Of a stretch of 64,000 bases of DNA, positions 13,546-21,616 are shown piece after piece. Origin of the DNA: Pseudonocardia asaccharolytica DSM 44247 = NBRC 16224 (GTDB lineage: Bacteria; Actinomycetota; Actinomycetes; Mycobacteriales; Pseudonocardiaceae); NCBI RefSeq assembly GCF_000423625.1, contig NZ_AUII01000026.1, forward strand, positions 1 through 64,000. Reading direction: 5' to 3'. Each line of letters opens with the position of its first letter. The first letter of the stretch is position 1. A program made the position numbers and the translations under genes. The notes under the pieces were generated by a model, which was given only the letters and a program-made list of their open reading frames with translations, made no database searches and had not been told where the DNA came from.

Positions 13546-14733
13546 TCAAACCTTCGCTCCGAAGGGCAGTCCGACGTAGTTCTCGGCGAGGCTGGTCGCC
13601 GCCGCGCGCGACGACACGGTGTAGCGCAGCTGGGACAGCTGCAGCCGGCGTCCGAACGCGTCCCCGCTCTCCGTGCCGGGGTCGAACCGGTGCAACATCG
13701 AGGTCATCCACCAGGAGAAATGCTCGGCCCGCCATACCCGGCGCAGACAGGTGGCCGAGTACTCGTCGAGCCCGGTCTCGAAGCCGCGGGCGAAGAACCC
13801 GTCGAGCGCGTCGGCGAGCACCCGCACGTCGGCGACGGCGAGGTTCATCCCCTTGGCCCCGGTGGGCGGGACGATGTGCGCGGCGTCCCCGGCGAGGAAC
13901 AGCCGGCCGTGCCGCATCGGCTCGACGACCATGCTGCGCATCCCGGTGACCGACGGCCGTTCCAGGAACGGGCCCTCGTTGAGGGTGAACCCGTCGGCGG
14001 CGAGGCGGGCGGCGAGCTCGTCCCAGATCGCGGCGTCCGACCAGGCCGAGGCGTCCTCGTCGGGCGGTACCTGCAGGTAGAGGCGGGTCACCTCGGGGCT
14101 GCGCATCGAGTAGAGGGCGAACCCGCGGTCGGCGGCCGAGTAGATCAGCTCGTCGTGCGTGGGCGCGGCCTTGGCCAGCACGCCGAGCCAGCCGAACGGA
14201 TAGCTCCGCTCGAACACCTGTGGACGGTAGGCCTGCCTGCTGACGCCGTGGTAGCCGTCGCAACCGGCGATGACGTCGCAGTGCAGGTCTCGCGCCACGC
14301 CGGTCGCGTCGGTGTAGGAGATCAACGGCGAGGTCGTCTCGATCCCGTGCAGCGCGACGTCGGCGACCTCGAACTCGATCACCCCGCTGTCGCGCAGCCG
14401 CGCCGCGATGAGGTCCTTGACGACCTCCTGCTGCCCGTAGACGACGATTCCCGTGCCGACGAGGTCGACGAAGTCGATCCGGTGGTCCTCGTCACCGAAC
14501 CGCAGCGAGATGCCCTCGTGCCGCAGGCCCTGGGCGTCCATCCGCTCCCCGACGCCGACCTCGCGTAGCAGCTGCGCGGTCGGGTGCTCCAGGACGCCCG
14601 CCCGCACCCGCTGCTCGACGTAGCCGCGGCTGCGCGCCTCCAGCACGACCGAGTCGACGCCCCGGCGGGCGAGCAGATGGGACAGCAGGAGACCGGCGGG
14701 CCCGGCCCCGACGATACCGACCTGGGTACGCAT
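13546..14733 (-). CDS. pobA: 4-hydroxybenzoate 3-monooxygenase
   Basis: 395 residues, the usual PobA length. The FAD site is GAGPAGLLLSHLLARRG near the N-terminus, the DG motif is GCDGYHGVSRQAYR and the second FAD contact is GDAAHIVPPTGAKGMN. This class A flavoprotein hydroxylates 4-hydroxybenzoate to protocatechuate using NAD(P)H. The ATG at 14733 begins directly with MRTQVGIVGAGPAG. The frame stays open further upstream but would run into the divergent regulator. It is first in pobA-pcaH-pcaG; its promoter shares a 67-bp gap with the IclR gene and contains a 19-bp palindrome. Confidence 0.94.
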   Translation of the reverse strand: MRTQVGIVGAGPAGLLLSHLLARRGVDSVVLEARSRGYVEQRVRAGVLEHPTAQLLREVGVGERMDAQGLRHEGISLRFGDEDHRIDFVDLVGTGIVVYGQQEVVKDLIAARLRDSGVIEFEVADVALHGIETTSPLISYTDATGVARDLHCDVIAGCDGYHGVSRQAYRPQVFERSYPFGWLGVLAKAAPTHDELIYSAADRGFALYSMRSPEVTRLYLQVPPDEDASAWSDAAIWDELAARLAADGFTLNEGPFLERPSVTGMRSMVVEPMRHGRLFLAGDAAHIVPPTGAKGMNLAVADVRVLADALDGFFARGFETGLDEYSATCLRRVWRAEHFSWWMTSMLHRFDPGTESGDAFGRRLQLSQLRYTVSSRAAATSLAENYVGLPFGAKV

Positions 14734-14773
14734 GCCCCCAGGCTTGCGCACCGGCCCGCCCGCGCTCGACGGC

Positions 14774-14792
14774 CCTTCCGCTGAGCGGAAGG
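14774..14792 (+). promoter_or_regulatory. 9-1-9 palindrome, candidate IclR-family operator
   Basis: CCTTCCGCT-G-AGCGGAAGG is a perfect palindrome in the 67-bp gap between pobA and the IclR gene, 8 bases before the regulator's ATG. A short GC-flanked TTCCGCT/AGCGGAA dyad fits IclR-type operators, and the position would let one site control both directions. No other dyad of this quality is present in the gap. Confidence 0.7.
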
Positions 14793-14800
14793 ATGGTGCC

Positions 14801-15556
14801 ATGACGGCCAGGTTCACAGTGACCGCTCGGGTGCTCGCCGTCCTCGCCGCGTTCAGCGCGACGAACCCGCGTCTCACGCTCACCGAGATCAGCCGTCGCA
14901 CCGGGCTGCCGCTCACCACGACGCACCGCCTCGTCGGCGAGCTGGCCGCGTGGGGCGCCCTGGAGCGCGCCGGGGACGGGCGTTACCGAATCGGGCTGCG
15001 GCTGTGGGAGGTCGGCTCGCTCGCACCCCGCAGCCTTGGCCTGCGCGAGTCGGCGATGCCCTTCCTCGAGGACCTCTACGAGGTGACCAGGGAGAATGTG
15101 CAGCTCGCTGTTCTCGACGGCACCGAGGTGGTCTACGTCGAGCGGCTCTCGGCGCGCTCGGCGGTCAGCGTGATCACCCGGGTCGGGGGCAGGCTGCCGC
15201 TGCACGCGACCGGGGTGGGGCTGGTGCTGCTCGCCCATTCGCCGCCCGAACTGCAGGAGCGGGTGCTGGCCGGGCCGCTGCGCCGCTATACCCGCAAGAC
15301 GATCTGCCGGCCCGACGAGCTGCGTCGGATGCTGGCCGACGTCCGGCGCACCGGCGTCGCGATCAGCGACGGGCAGATCGAGCTGGTGTCGCTCTCGGTC
15401 GCGGCACCGGTCCGTGGGCCCGGCGGTGAGGTCGTCGCGGCGGTGTCGGTGGTCGTGCCCGCCCCGGAGACACACCCGGCAACGAACCCGCTGTCCTATG
15501 TGCCGGCGGTCCGCGCCGCGGCGCGGGGGATCTCCCGGGCCCTCGGCCACTCCTGA
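14801..15556 (+). CDS. IclR-family transcriptional regulator (PcaR/PobR-like)
   Basis: 251 residues. An N-terminal winged helix (LTEISRRTGLPLTTTHRLVG as the recognition part, about residues 28-47) is followed by the IclR effector domain (YVERLSARSAVSVITRVGGR, LPLHATGVG). Divergent placement 67 bases from pobA-pcaHG makes it the likely regulator of 4-hydroxybenzoate and protocatechuate breakdown. The effector is probably one of these aromatics (inference). Whether it activates or represses is not shown. The start at 14801 follows the 19-bp palindrome, which suggests self-control. A hairpin at 15600-15634 closes the gene. Confidence 0.88.
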   Translation: MTARFTVTARVLAVLAAFSATNPRLTLTEISRRTGLPLTTTHRLVGELAAWGALERAGDGRYRIGLRLWEVGSLAPRSLGLRESAMPFLEDLYEVTRENVQLAVLDGTEVVYVERLSARSAVSVITRVGGRLPLHATGVGLVLLAHSPPELQERVLAGPLRRYTRKTICRPDELRRMLADVRRTGVAISDGQIELVSLSVAAPVRGPGGEVVAAVSVVVPAPETHPATNPLSYVPAVRAAARGISRALGHS

Positions 15557-15599
15557 GCCTCCGGCCCCGGGCTGCGTGGACCTCCATGATCGGCGAGAA

Positions 15600-15634
15600 C
15601 GGGACATCCGCCGCACCCCTCGGCGCATGTCCCG
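15600..15634 (+). terminator. Hairpin downstream of the IclR gene
   Basis: Arms CGGGACAT and ATGTCCCG with an inner GCCG/CGGC stem and a two-by-two internal loop, 44 bases after the stop. There is no T-tract, as is usual for high-GC actinomycetes. The rest of the gap to 15770 shows no convincing gene. Confidence 0.5.
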
Positions 15635-15770
15635 GTTTCGGTGACCACCGGACGGGCAGAGCCGCGCAGCGGCGGGACCGGATCCGACGCCTCGAGTAGC
15701 AGCCCGGCCTGCCAAGCCCGCCCGACGATCGGGCCTTGCGCGCCAGCAGGGCCGGGTCGACGATCTCCAG

Positions 15771-16769
15771 GTGGACGTCGTGGAGTATCGGCCCGAGCGT
15801 CACCAGTACGTCTGGACCTTCGGTGGGGTCGCCCCCAGCCACCGGATCACCCCCGGCACCCTGCTGCGGCTGTGGACCGAGGACGCCTTCTCCGGGCGGC
15901 TGACCCGCAGTTCCGACTGGCCGAGCCAGGTACTCGACATGACCGAGGTCAACCCGCAGACCGGCCCGTTCTACGTCGAGGGCGCCGAGCCGGGAGACAC
16001 CCTTGCGCTGCACATCGTCGAGCTGACCCCCGCGCGGGACTGGGCGGCGTCGACGACGATCCCGTTCTTCGGCGCGTTGACCGGAACCGACCGCACCGCG
16101 CTGCTGAATGACCCGCTGCCTGAGCGGACCTGGATCTACCAGCTCGACCGGGCCAAGGGAACGGTGCTGTTCGAGGCCACCAGCGCCGAGCTCCGCCTGG
16201 AGCTGCCCATCGCCCCGATGCTCGGCACGGTCGGGCTGGCCCCGGCCGGGCGCGAGGTGCGTTCGAGCCTGGTCCCGGACAAGTTCGGCGGCAATATGGA
16301 CACCCCGGAGATGCGCGCGGGCGTGACCTGCTATCTCGGCATCAACGTCGAGGGCGCGCTGTTCTCCGTCGGCGACGGGCACTATCGGCAGGGCGAGGGC
16401 GAGAGCTGCGGCACCGCCGTCGAGGGCGCGATGGAGGTGACGCTGCTCGCCGAGCTGATCAAGGGTGGCGCCCCGGAGTGGCCGCGGATCGAGAGCGACA
16501 CCCATTACGTCGTCGTCGGGTCGGCCCGGCCGCTGGAGGACGCCTGGCGAGCCAGCCAGGTCGGCATGATCACCTGGCTGGGCGAGCTGTACGGGCTCGA
16601 CCGGCTCGACTCCTACCAGCTGCTCACCCAGATCAGCGAGTCGCCGCTGGCGAACGTCTGCGACACCAACTACAGCGCGACCACCAAACTGGCCAAGAAC
16701 CTGCTTCCGGCCGGGGACGCGTTCGGCGGGATGCACCGCCATCTGCGCGAACGGGCCCGGGACCGATAG
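15771..16769 (+). CDS. Acetamidase/formamidase family amidohydrolase
   Basis: 332 residues of the FmdA/AmdA family, zinc-dependent hydrolases of short amides. Typical segments are GPFYVEGAEPGDTLALHI, the mid-protein GNMDTPEMRAGVTCYLGINV and GDGHYRQGEGESCGTAVEGA, the last carrying the conserved acidic and histidine residues near the active site. The GTG start has no strong ribosome site; a second GTG three codons on is possible. It is followed within 12 bases by an SDR and then an epoxide hydrolase on the same strand, so it probably belongs to a small catabolic operon. The substrate is unknown. Confidence 0.82.
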   Translation: MDVVEYRPERHQYVWTFGGVAPSHRITPGTLLRLWTEDAFSGRLTRSSDWPSQVLDMTEVNPQTGPFYVEGAEPGDTLALHIVELTPARDWAASTTIPFFGALTGTDRTALLNDPLPERTWIYQLDRAKGTVLFEATSAELRLELPIAPMLGTVGLAPAGREVRSSLVPDKFGGNMDTPEMRAGVTCYLGINVEGALFSVGDGHYRQGEGESCGTAVEGAMEVTLLAELIKGGAPEWPRIESDTHYVVVGSARPLEDAWRASQVGMITWLGELYGLDRLDSYQLLTQISESPLANVCDTNYSATTKLAKNLLPAGDAFGGMHRHLRERARDR

Positions 16770-16780
16770 GAGGACGCACC

Positions 16781-17542
16781 GTGGATCTGCAGCTCACCGG
16801 CCGAAAGGCCCTGGTCACCGGGGGGACCAGAGGCATCGGGCGAGCGATCGTCGAGGCACTGGCCGCCGAGGGGACCTCGGTCGCCTTCTGTGCCCGCACC
16901 GAGACCGACGTCAAGGAGGCCGAGCAGGCGCTCCGCGTGGACGGGGCGCAGGTCAGCGGGACCGCGCTGGACGTGGCCGACGGGGCGGCGCTCGCCGCGT
17001 GGGTCGGCACTGCGGCCGAGCAGCTGGGTGGGGTCGACATCGTGGTGGCCAACGTCAGCGCGCTGGCGATCGGGCCGGGTGAGCAGAACTGGCGGTCGAG
17101 CTTCGAGGTCGACCTGATGCACACCGTGCGGATGGTCGACGCCGCCATGCCGCATCTCGAGCGCAGCGACGCGGCCTCGATCATCGCCGTGTCCAGCGTG
17201 TCCGGCCGGGAGATCGACTTCGCGGACGGCTCCTACGGGGTGATGAAGGGAGCGCTGGTCCACTACATCTCCGGGCTCGCCTTCGACCTGGCGGCCACGG
17301 GCATCCGGGCCAACGCGGTCTCCCCCGGGAACGTCTACTTCGACGGCGGGGTCTGGCAGAACATCGAGCAGCACAACCGCGGGCTGTACGACCACGCGCT
17401 CGGGCTCAATCCCACCGGCCGGATGGGCACCCCCGAGGAGACCGCCTATGCGGTGGTCATGCTCGCCAGCCCCCGGGCGAGCCGCATCAGCGGCACCAAC
17501 CTGGTGGTGGACGGCGCCCTGACCCGCGGGGTGCAGCTGTAG
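16781..17542 (+). CDS. Short-chain dehydrogenase/reductase
   Basis: 253 residues, classical SDR with TGGTRGIGRAI as the dinucleotide motif. The catalytic region reads SSVSGREIDFADGSYGVMKG, with the YxxxK present, and ends LVVDGALTRGVQL. The usual NNAG motif is replaced by VANVSA, a common deviation in the FabG-like atypical group. The GTG start is set by TAGGAGGA eight bases upstream. Its stop overlaps the start of the epoxide hydrolase (TAGTG), giving tight coupling. Substrate not predictable; an alcohol or ketone from the same route as the flanking hydrolases is likely. Confidence 0.85.
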   Translation: MDLQLTGRKALVTGGTRGIGRAIVEALAAEGTSVAFCARTETDVKEAEQALRVDGAQVSGTALDVADGAALAAWVGTAAEQLGGVDIVVANVSALAIGPGEQNWRSSFEVDLMHTVRMVDAAMPHLERSDAASIIAVSSVSGREIDFADGSYGVMKGALVHYISGLAFDLAATGIRANAVSPGNVYFDGGVWQNIEQHNRGLYDHALGLNPTGRMGTPEETAYAVVMLASPRASRISGTNLVVDGALTRGVQL

Positions 17543-18669
17543 TGCGCGAGTTCCGCATCAAGACCCCGCAGCCTGATCTGGACGATCTGCGCGAGCGACT
17601 CGCGCGCACCCGCTGGCCCGAGCCGGCCACCGTGGACGGCTGGGGCCAGGGCATGCCGGTGGACTACGTACGCGAGCTGTGCCGGTACTGGGAGCAGAAG
17701 TACGACTGGCGCGCCACCGAAGCCGAGATCAACGGCTACCCGCAGTTCATCACGGGCCTCGACGGGGGCGGCGACGACATCGTCAACGTGCACTTCCTGC
17801 ATGTCCGGTCGCCGCACCAGAAGGCGCTGCCGTTGCTGCTCACCCACGGCTGGCCGGGTTCGCTGGTGGAGTTCCTCGATGTGCTCGACGCGCTGACCGA
17901 CCCACCCGATCCGGCCGACGCGTTCCATGTCGTCTGCCCGTCGCTGCCGGGCTTCGGATTCAGCGGCAAGCCGACCCGCCCCGGCTGGGGCGTCGAACGG
18001 ATCGCCACCGCATGGGCCCAGCTGATGGACCGGCTCGGTTACCGTCGCTACGGCGCGCAGGGCGGCGACTGGGGATCGATGATCACCGCGGCGCTGGGTA
18101 TCGGCGCCCCCGAACACGTGATCGGGATCCACCTGACGATGCCGCTGGCCCCGCGGCCGGACGACGACCGCAGGCTGACCGAGGCGGAGCGGTCGGCCGC
18201 GGCCGACCGAAAGTCGTTCTGGCGCACCGGAAGCGGCTACGCCGCGGTCCAGGCCACGCGCCCCCAGACGCTCGGGTACGGCCTCCTCGACTCGCCCGCC
18301 GGGCAGTGCGCCTGGATTCTCGAGAAGCTCTGGGAATGGACGGACTGCGCCGACCATCTGGAGAACGTCATCTCCCGGGACCGGCTGCTGGACAACGTGA
18401 TGCTCTACTGGCTGCCCGGGACCGGCGCATCGTCGGCGCGGCTGTACTGGGAGAGCTACGCCACCCGTCGCTTCGACACGGTCGAGGTCCCCACCGGAGT
18501 GACCCAGTTCCCCAAGGAGATCATCCGGTTGCCCCGGCACTGGCTCGAGCGCCGGTTCGTCGATGTGCGGTACTTCTCGACGCCGGACACCGGCGGGCAC
18601 TTCGCGGCGCTGGAGCAGCCGGAGGAGTTCGTGGAGGAGCTGAGGACGTTCTTCCGGCTGGTCCGCTGA
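17542..18669 (+). CDS. Epoxide hydrolase (microsomal-type, EHN N-terminal domain)
   Basis: 375 residues. The N-terminal EHN region (about 1-110: DLDDLRERLARTRWPEP and YWEQKYDWRATEAEINGYPQ split by a short loop) precedes an alpha/beta hydrolase core. HGWPGS forms the oxyanion hole, Asp of GGDWGSM is the nucleophile, and His of GGHFAALEQPE is the charge-relay base. It opens epoxides by a covalent ester intermediate. It is the last gene of the amidase-SDR-hydrolase operon and starts on the last base of the previous stop codon. The natural substrate is unknown. Confidence 0.88.
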   Translation: MREFRIKTPQPDLDDLRERLARTRWPEPATVDGWGQGMPVDYVRELCRYWEQKYDWRATEAEINGYPQFITGLDGGGDDIVNVHFLHVRSPHQKALPLLLTHGWPGSLVEFLDVLDALTDPPDPADAFHVVCPSLPGFGFSGKPTRPGWGVERIATAWAQLMDRLGYRRYGAQGGDWGSMITAALGIGAPEHVIGIHLTMPLAPRPDDDRRLTEAERSAAADRKSFWRTGSGYAAVQATRPQTLGYGLLDSPAGQCAWILEKLWEWTDCADHLENVISRDRLLDNVMLYWLPGTGASSARLYWESYATRRFDTVEVPTGVTQFPKEIIRLPRHWLERRFVDVRYFSTPDTGGHFAALEQPEEFVEELRTFFRLVR

Positions 18670-18964
18670 GGACGATCGGTACCGCTTCTCCCGGGCGCGG
18701 CGACCACCCCATCACGATCCGTGTGTGAGTGCCCGCTCGGATGTAACTGTCCGTACCGAACTCTTGGCTTTTTGCCCGAGTTTCGGGCGATATTAGTGAC
18801 CTATCTCATATAGAGCCGATTCGCGTAACCCTATCGAGTGGGACTCGTTGGAGTGATCAGTTGCAGCGCTGCGAACTGTCCCGCCCCCAGCCACCGTCCA
18901 CTGCACACAACGCCAGGACAACTGTCCACAGTAGACGGATTGGCCCGAACGAGGAGCCACTCCC
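18670..18964 (+). promoter_or_regulatory. 295-bp leader region of the secreted repeat protein
   Basis: No gene is visible. The stretch 18760-18840 is unusually AT-rich for this genome. It holds a 6-bp hairpin, GCCCGA-GTT-TCGGGC (18773-18787), followed by a likely promoter zone around TATCTCATATAGAG. The hairpin could end the epoxide hydrolase transcript or act in the leader. About 120 bases separate this zone from the start codon, room for a structured 5' UTR. Confidence 0.35.
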
Positions 18965-19609
18965 ATGCAGATGAGCAAGACCGCACGCCGAGTTGTCGCG
19001 GCCTCCGCCCTGGCCCTGCCGCTCGCGATGGCGGGACCGGGCCTGGCCAGCGCCGGGACCGGTCACGACGACCACGGCCACCGCGGTCACGGCTGCGGCG
19101 GCGACCAGACGGCCGTCCAGGGCGGGAGCCTGATCGACCTGCTGGCGCAGGTGAACCCGGCCGCCAACGTCGGCGGCATCCTCAGCTTTGCGCCCGTCGA
19201 GCAGAACGCCGTGGCCGGCAGCGACGCCAACTCCGGCATCCAGCAGTTCGGCGGCCCCTGCGGGGGCGGCCAGGAGTCCTTCCAGGCCGGCGACCTCGTC
19301 GCCGGGCTGCTGCAGGTGAACCCGGCCGCCAACGTCGGCGGCATCGCCAACTTCGCCCCCGTCGAGCAGAACGCCGTGGCCGACAGCGACGCCAACTCCG
19401 GCATCCAGCAATTCGGCGGCAACAGCGGGAGCCATCACGGTCACCACCACGGCGGCGACCAGACGGCCGTCCAGGGCGGCGACCTGCTCGGGCTCGACCT
19501 GCAGGTCAACCCGGCGCTCAACGTCGGCGGCATCGCCAACTTCGCCCCCGTGGAACAGAACACCGCCGCGAACGGCACTCAGAACTCGGGCATTCAGCAG
19601 CATCGCTGA
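18965..19609 (+). CDS. Secreted protein with three ~50-residue repeats, rodlin-like
   Basis: 214 residues. Residues 1-30 form a Sec signal peptide (KTARR, hydrophobic core, cleavage near LASA-GTG). The mature protein holds three repeats with the consensus LQVNPAANVGG-I-FAPVEQNA followed by SDANSGIQQFGG. They are separated by glycine- and histidine-rich linkers (HDDHGHRGHGC, HHGHHHGG) that could bind metal. The NVGxIxxxPVQxxN-type core recalls Streptomyces rodlins, which form surface fibrils together with chaplins; similarity is by pattern only. Two 33-base segments (19148-19180 and 19313-19345) are identical, so the repeats arose by recent duplication. It stands alone and is closed by a strong terminator. 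Confidence 0.75.
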   Translation: MQMSKTARRVVAASALALPLAMAGPGLASAGTGHDDHGHRGHGCGGDQTAVQGGSLIDLLAQVNPAANVGGILSFAPVEQNAVAGSDANSGIQQFGGPCGGGQESFQAGDLVAGLLQVNPAANVGGIANFAPVEQNAVADSDANSGIQQFGGNSGSHHGHHHGGDQTAVQGGDLLGLDLQVNPALNVGGIANFAPVEQNTAANGTQNSGIQQHR

Positions 19610-19621
19610 GGCCTCCGGGAA

Positions 19622-19668
19622 GCCGGCCGCGAACGGCACTGTCGCCGGCAGTGCCGTTGGCGGCCGGC
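19622..19668 (+). terminator. Strong hairpin between the secreted repeat gene and the FIST gene
   Basis: Arms of 20 bases (GCCGGCCGC-G-AACGGCACTG and its complement with a single mismatch) around a 7-base loop. It lies 12 bases after one stop and 15 bases before the convergent stop. Fifteen bases of the left arm (19626-19640) repeat the end of the coding region at 19565-19579. Confidence 0.8.
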
Positions 19669-19683
19669 GCCGACCAGCGCCGA

Positions 19684-20880
19684 TCAGCGGAAGGCGAGCA
19701 GCGACGCGGTGAAGCCGTGCAGCTGGTTGCGGCCGCCGACCGGCCCGATCTCACCGGCGGCGAAGAACCCGGCCACCCCGTCGATACCCAGCCCGACGCG
19801 GACCGCCTCGACATCATGGTCCGCCGTCGGGAACAGGATCGTTCCGCGCCCGTTGCAGGAGAACAGCAGCGCTCCCCCGGTGGGGCCCTCGGCCGCCGCC
19901 GCGGCGAGCAGCTCCGCCAGGTCCTCGTCGGCGGCATCGGCGTCACGGACCTGGAACCGGACGGTCTGCCCGACCTCGACGACCTCGCCGACCGCGACCG
20001 CACCGCTGCCCGGGTCGGCCCCCAGAACGCCACGAATGAGAAAGTCGCCGCGGCCATGGTCATTGGCGTACTCGTTCATCGCGACGCCAAGATGGAGGCC
20101 GCGACCGGCCAGCTCCCGCTCGGCGGGTGACAGCGACTGTAGGACCTCGCGGAGCCGCGCGTAGGCCGGAACCCCGGCCAACTCGATGAGCAGGTTCTGC
20201 TCGGCGCGGGTGACGGTCATCGTCGGTCCGATCGGGCGACAGCCCTGGCTGACGACGGCGCGGACCGCCACGTCACCCCCGAGCATCATCCCGACCCCGC
20301 CGTCGCGGTAGACCTCACCGTCGAGGAACAGCAGATTGCCGTTCACCCCTGCCCCGCTGGCCAGCCCGCCGACCAGCGGGAAGTTCGGGTATGCGGTATT
20401 GCACCGGTCCAGGAAGCCGGTGATGGGGAACGAGTAGGGGTCGACCAGCAGCACCGCGACGCGATCGTCCGCGCACGGCGGCGGAAACCCGGCCAGACCG
20501 ATCTCCTCGCCACCCCGGTCCGCCTCGAGGCGGACCGGCCGGGCCGTGACACCCGGGAGCGCGGCCGCCCAGACGGCGACCGCGGGCCCGCCCTCGACAC
20601 CCCGGCCGTCGCCGATCACCCCGCCGGCGGTGGCGCCGATCGCCGCCCGGGCACCCGCGAGTTCCATGGCCCGCAGGCCCGCGGCCGCGGCGCCACCCGC
20701 GCCGGAGACGAACACGCACAGCAGGTCCGGCCTGGCCCCGCCGAGCGGTCCGAGGGCCTGGGTGACGGCGACCTCTGCCGCGCCGCGCAGGTCGGGGCCG
20801 GTGGCCAGGCCGTCGCCGAAGCGGCGACCGGAGGGCGGCGCCGGAGCCTCGTCCCGGATGGGGCCGTACCCAGAGGTCAT
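19684..20880 (-). CDS. FIST N/C-domain sensory protein
   Basis: 398 residues. The FIST_N part (VFVSGAGGAAAAGLRAMELA, ATAGGVIGDGRGVEGGPAV) and FIST_C part (AMNEYANDHGRGDFLIRGVL, GALLFSCNGRG, GVAGFFAAGEIGPVGGRNQL) run through the whole protein. FIST proteins are thought to sense small ligands such as amino acids and often act with signalling partners; none is adjacent. No membrane segment. The start is well fixed: ATG 20880 is preceded by GGGAGGTGATCC, a near-perfect anti-16S match. Confidence 0.88.
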   Translation of the reverse strand: MTSGYGPIRDEAPAPPSGRRFGDGLATGPDLRGAAEVAVTQALGPLGGARPDLLCVFVSGAGGAAAAGLRAMELAGARAAIGATAGGVIGDGRGVEGGPAVAVWAAALPGVTARPVRLEADRGGEEIGLAGFPPPCADDRVAVLLVDPYSFPITGFLDRCNTAYPNFPLVGGLASGAGVNGNLLFLDGEVYRDGGVGMMLGGDVAVRAVVSQGCRPIGPTMTVTRAEQNLLIELAGVPAYARLREVLQSLSPAERELAGRGLHLGVAMNEYANDHGRGDFLIRGVLGADPGSGAVAVGEVVEVGQTVRFQVRDADAADEDLAELLAAAAAEGPTGGALLFSCNGRGTILFPTADHDVEAVRVGLGIDGVAGFFAAGEIGPVGGRNQLHGFTASLLAFR

Positions 20881-20962
20881 GGGGATCACCTCCCGCGCGA
20901 CCGATGCCGCGTGCCCCATCCTCCCAGCCCACCCGCGCCCGGCCAACCGGTCCGCCCGGCTT

Positions 20963-21616
20963 TCAGGCCGCCGAACCCGCCCACGGACGTTCCACCCGGT
21001 CCGCCCACACCTCCAGCAGCTCCTCGTCGTGGGAGACCGCGAGCACCCCGGTGCCGGCCCTGGCCTGCTCGGCGACGACGCCGGCCAGCGCCGCGGTCGT
21101 CGACGCGTCCAGCATCGCGGTCATCTCGTCGCAGACGAGGTAGCGCGGGCGCAGCACCAGCGCGCGGGCCAGGCAGGCGCGCTGCAGCTGGCCGTCGCTG
21201 ACCTCATGCGGCCGGCGGCCGAGCAGCTCCCGGGTCAGCCCCACCCGGTCGTGCAGCTCGTCCTCCCAGGCGGGGTCGCGGCCGCGACCGGTCGCGAGCA
21301 GCGGCTCGGCGACGATCTCGCCCAGCGTCAGCCGGGGGTCGGTCGCCAGCCGCGGCTGCTGGAACACGACGCCGATCGCGGTGCGCTGGGCCCGGGGCGC
21401 CCGGTAGCGCGCCCCGCCCGCGGGCGTGCCGTCGATCTCCACCCGTCCGGCCCACGGCGCCATCAGCAGGCTCAACACCCGCGCCAGCGTCGACTTCCCG
21501 CAGCCGCTCGGCCCGGCCAGCCCGACGACCCGGCCCGGCTCCACCGCGAGGTCGACGCCGTCGAGCACCGGTGTTCCGCGCCGGTATCCCGCCACGATCC
21601 CGACGGCGCTCAGCAC
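20963..21616 (-). CDS. Peptide/nickel-type ABC transporter ATP-binding protein (DppF/NikE-like)
   Basis: 217 residues. Walker A is GPSGCGKST, the Q-loop segment is GVVFQQPRLATDPRLTLGE, the signature is VSDGQLQRACLARAL (SDGQ instead of SGGQ) and Walker B is YLVCDEMTAMLD. It is shorter than most DppF proteins, since the C-terminal substrate-class extension is nearly absent. The GTG start overlaps the stop of the preceding ATPase gene by 7 bases. It is the last gene of a five-gene importer operon; with its partner ATPase it should power the two permeases. Confidence 0.86.
   Translation of the reverse strand: MLSAVGIVAGYRRGTPVLDGVDLAVEPGRVVGLAGPSGCGKSTLARVLSLLMAPWAGRVEIDGTPAGGARYRAPRAQRTAIGVVFQQPRLATDPRLTLGEIVAEPLLATGRGRDPAWEDELHDRVGLTRELLGRRPHEVSDGQLQRACLARALVLRPRYLVCDEMTAMLDASTTAALAGVVAEQARAGTGVLAVSHDEELLEVWADRVERPWAGSAA

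Noticed and set aside
15640..15770. Possible remnant of a minus-strand gene before the amidase
   Set aside because: A short frame (HDVHLEIVDPALLARK) looks protein-like, but it is under 40 codons, has no start or motif and could be chance.
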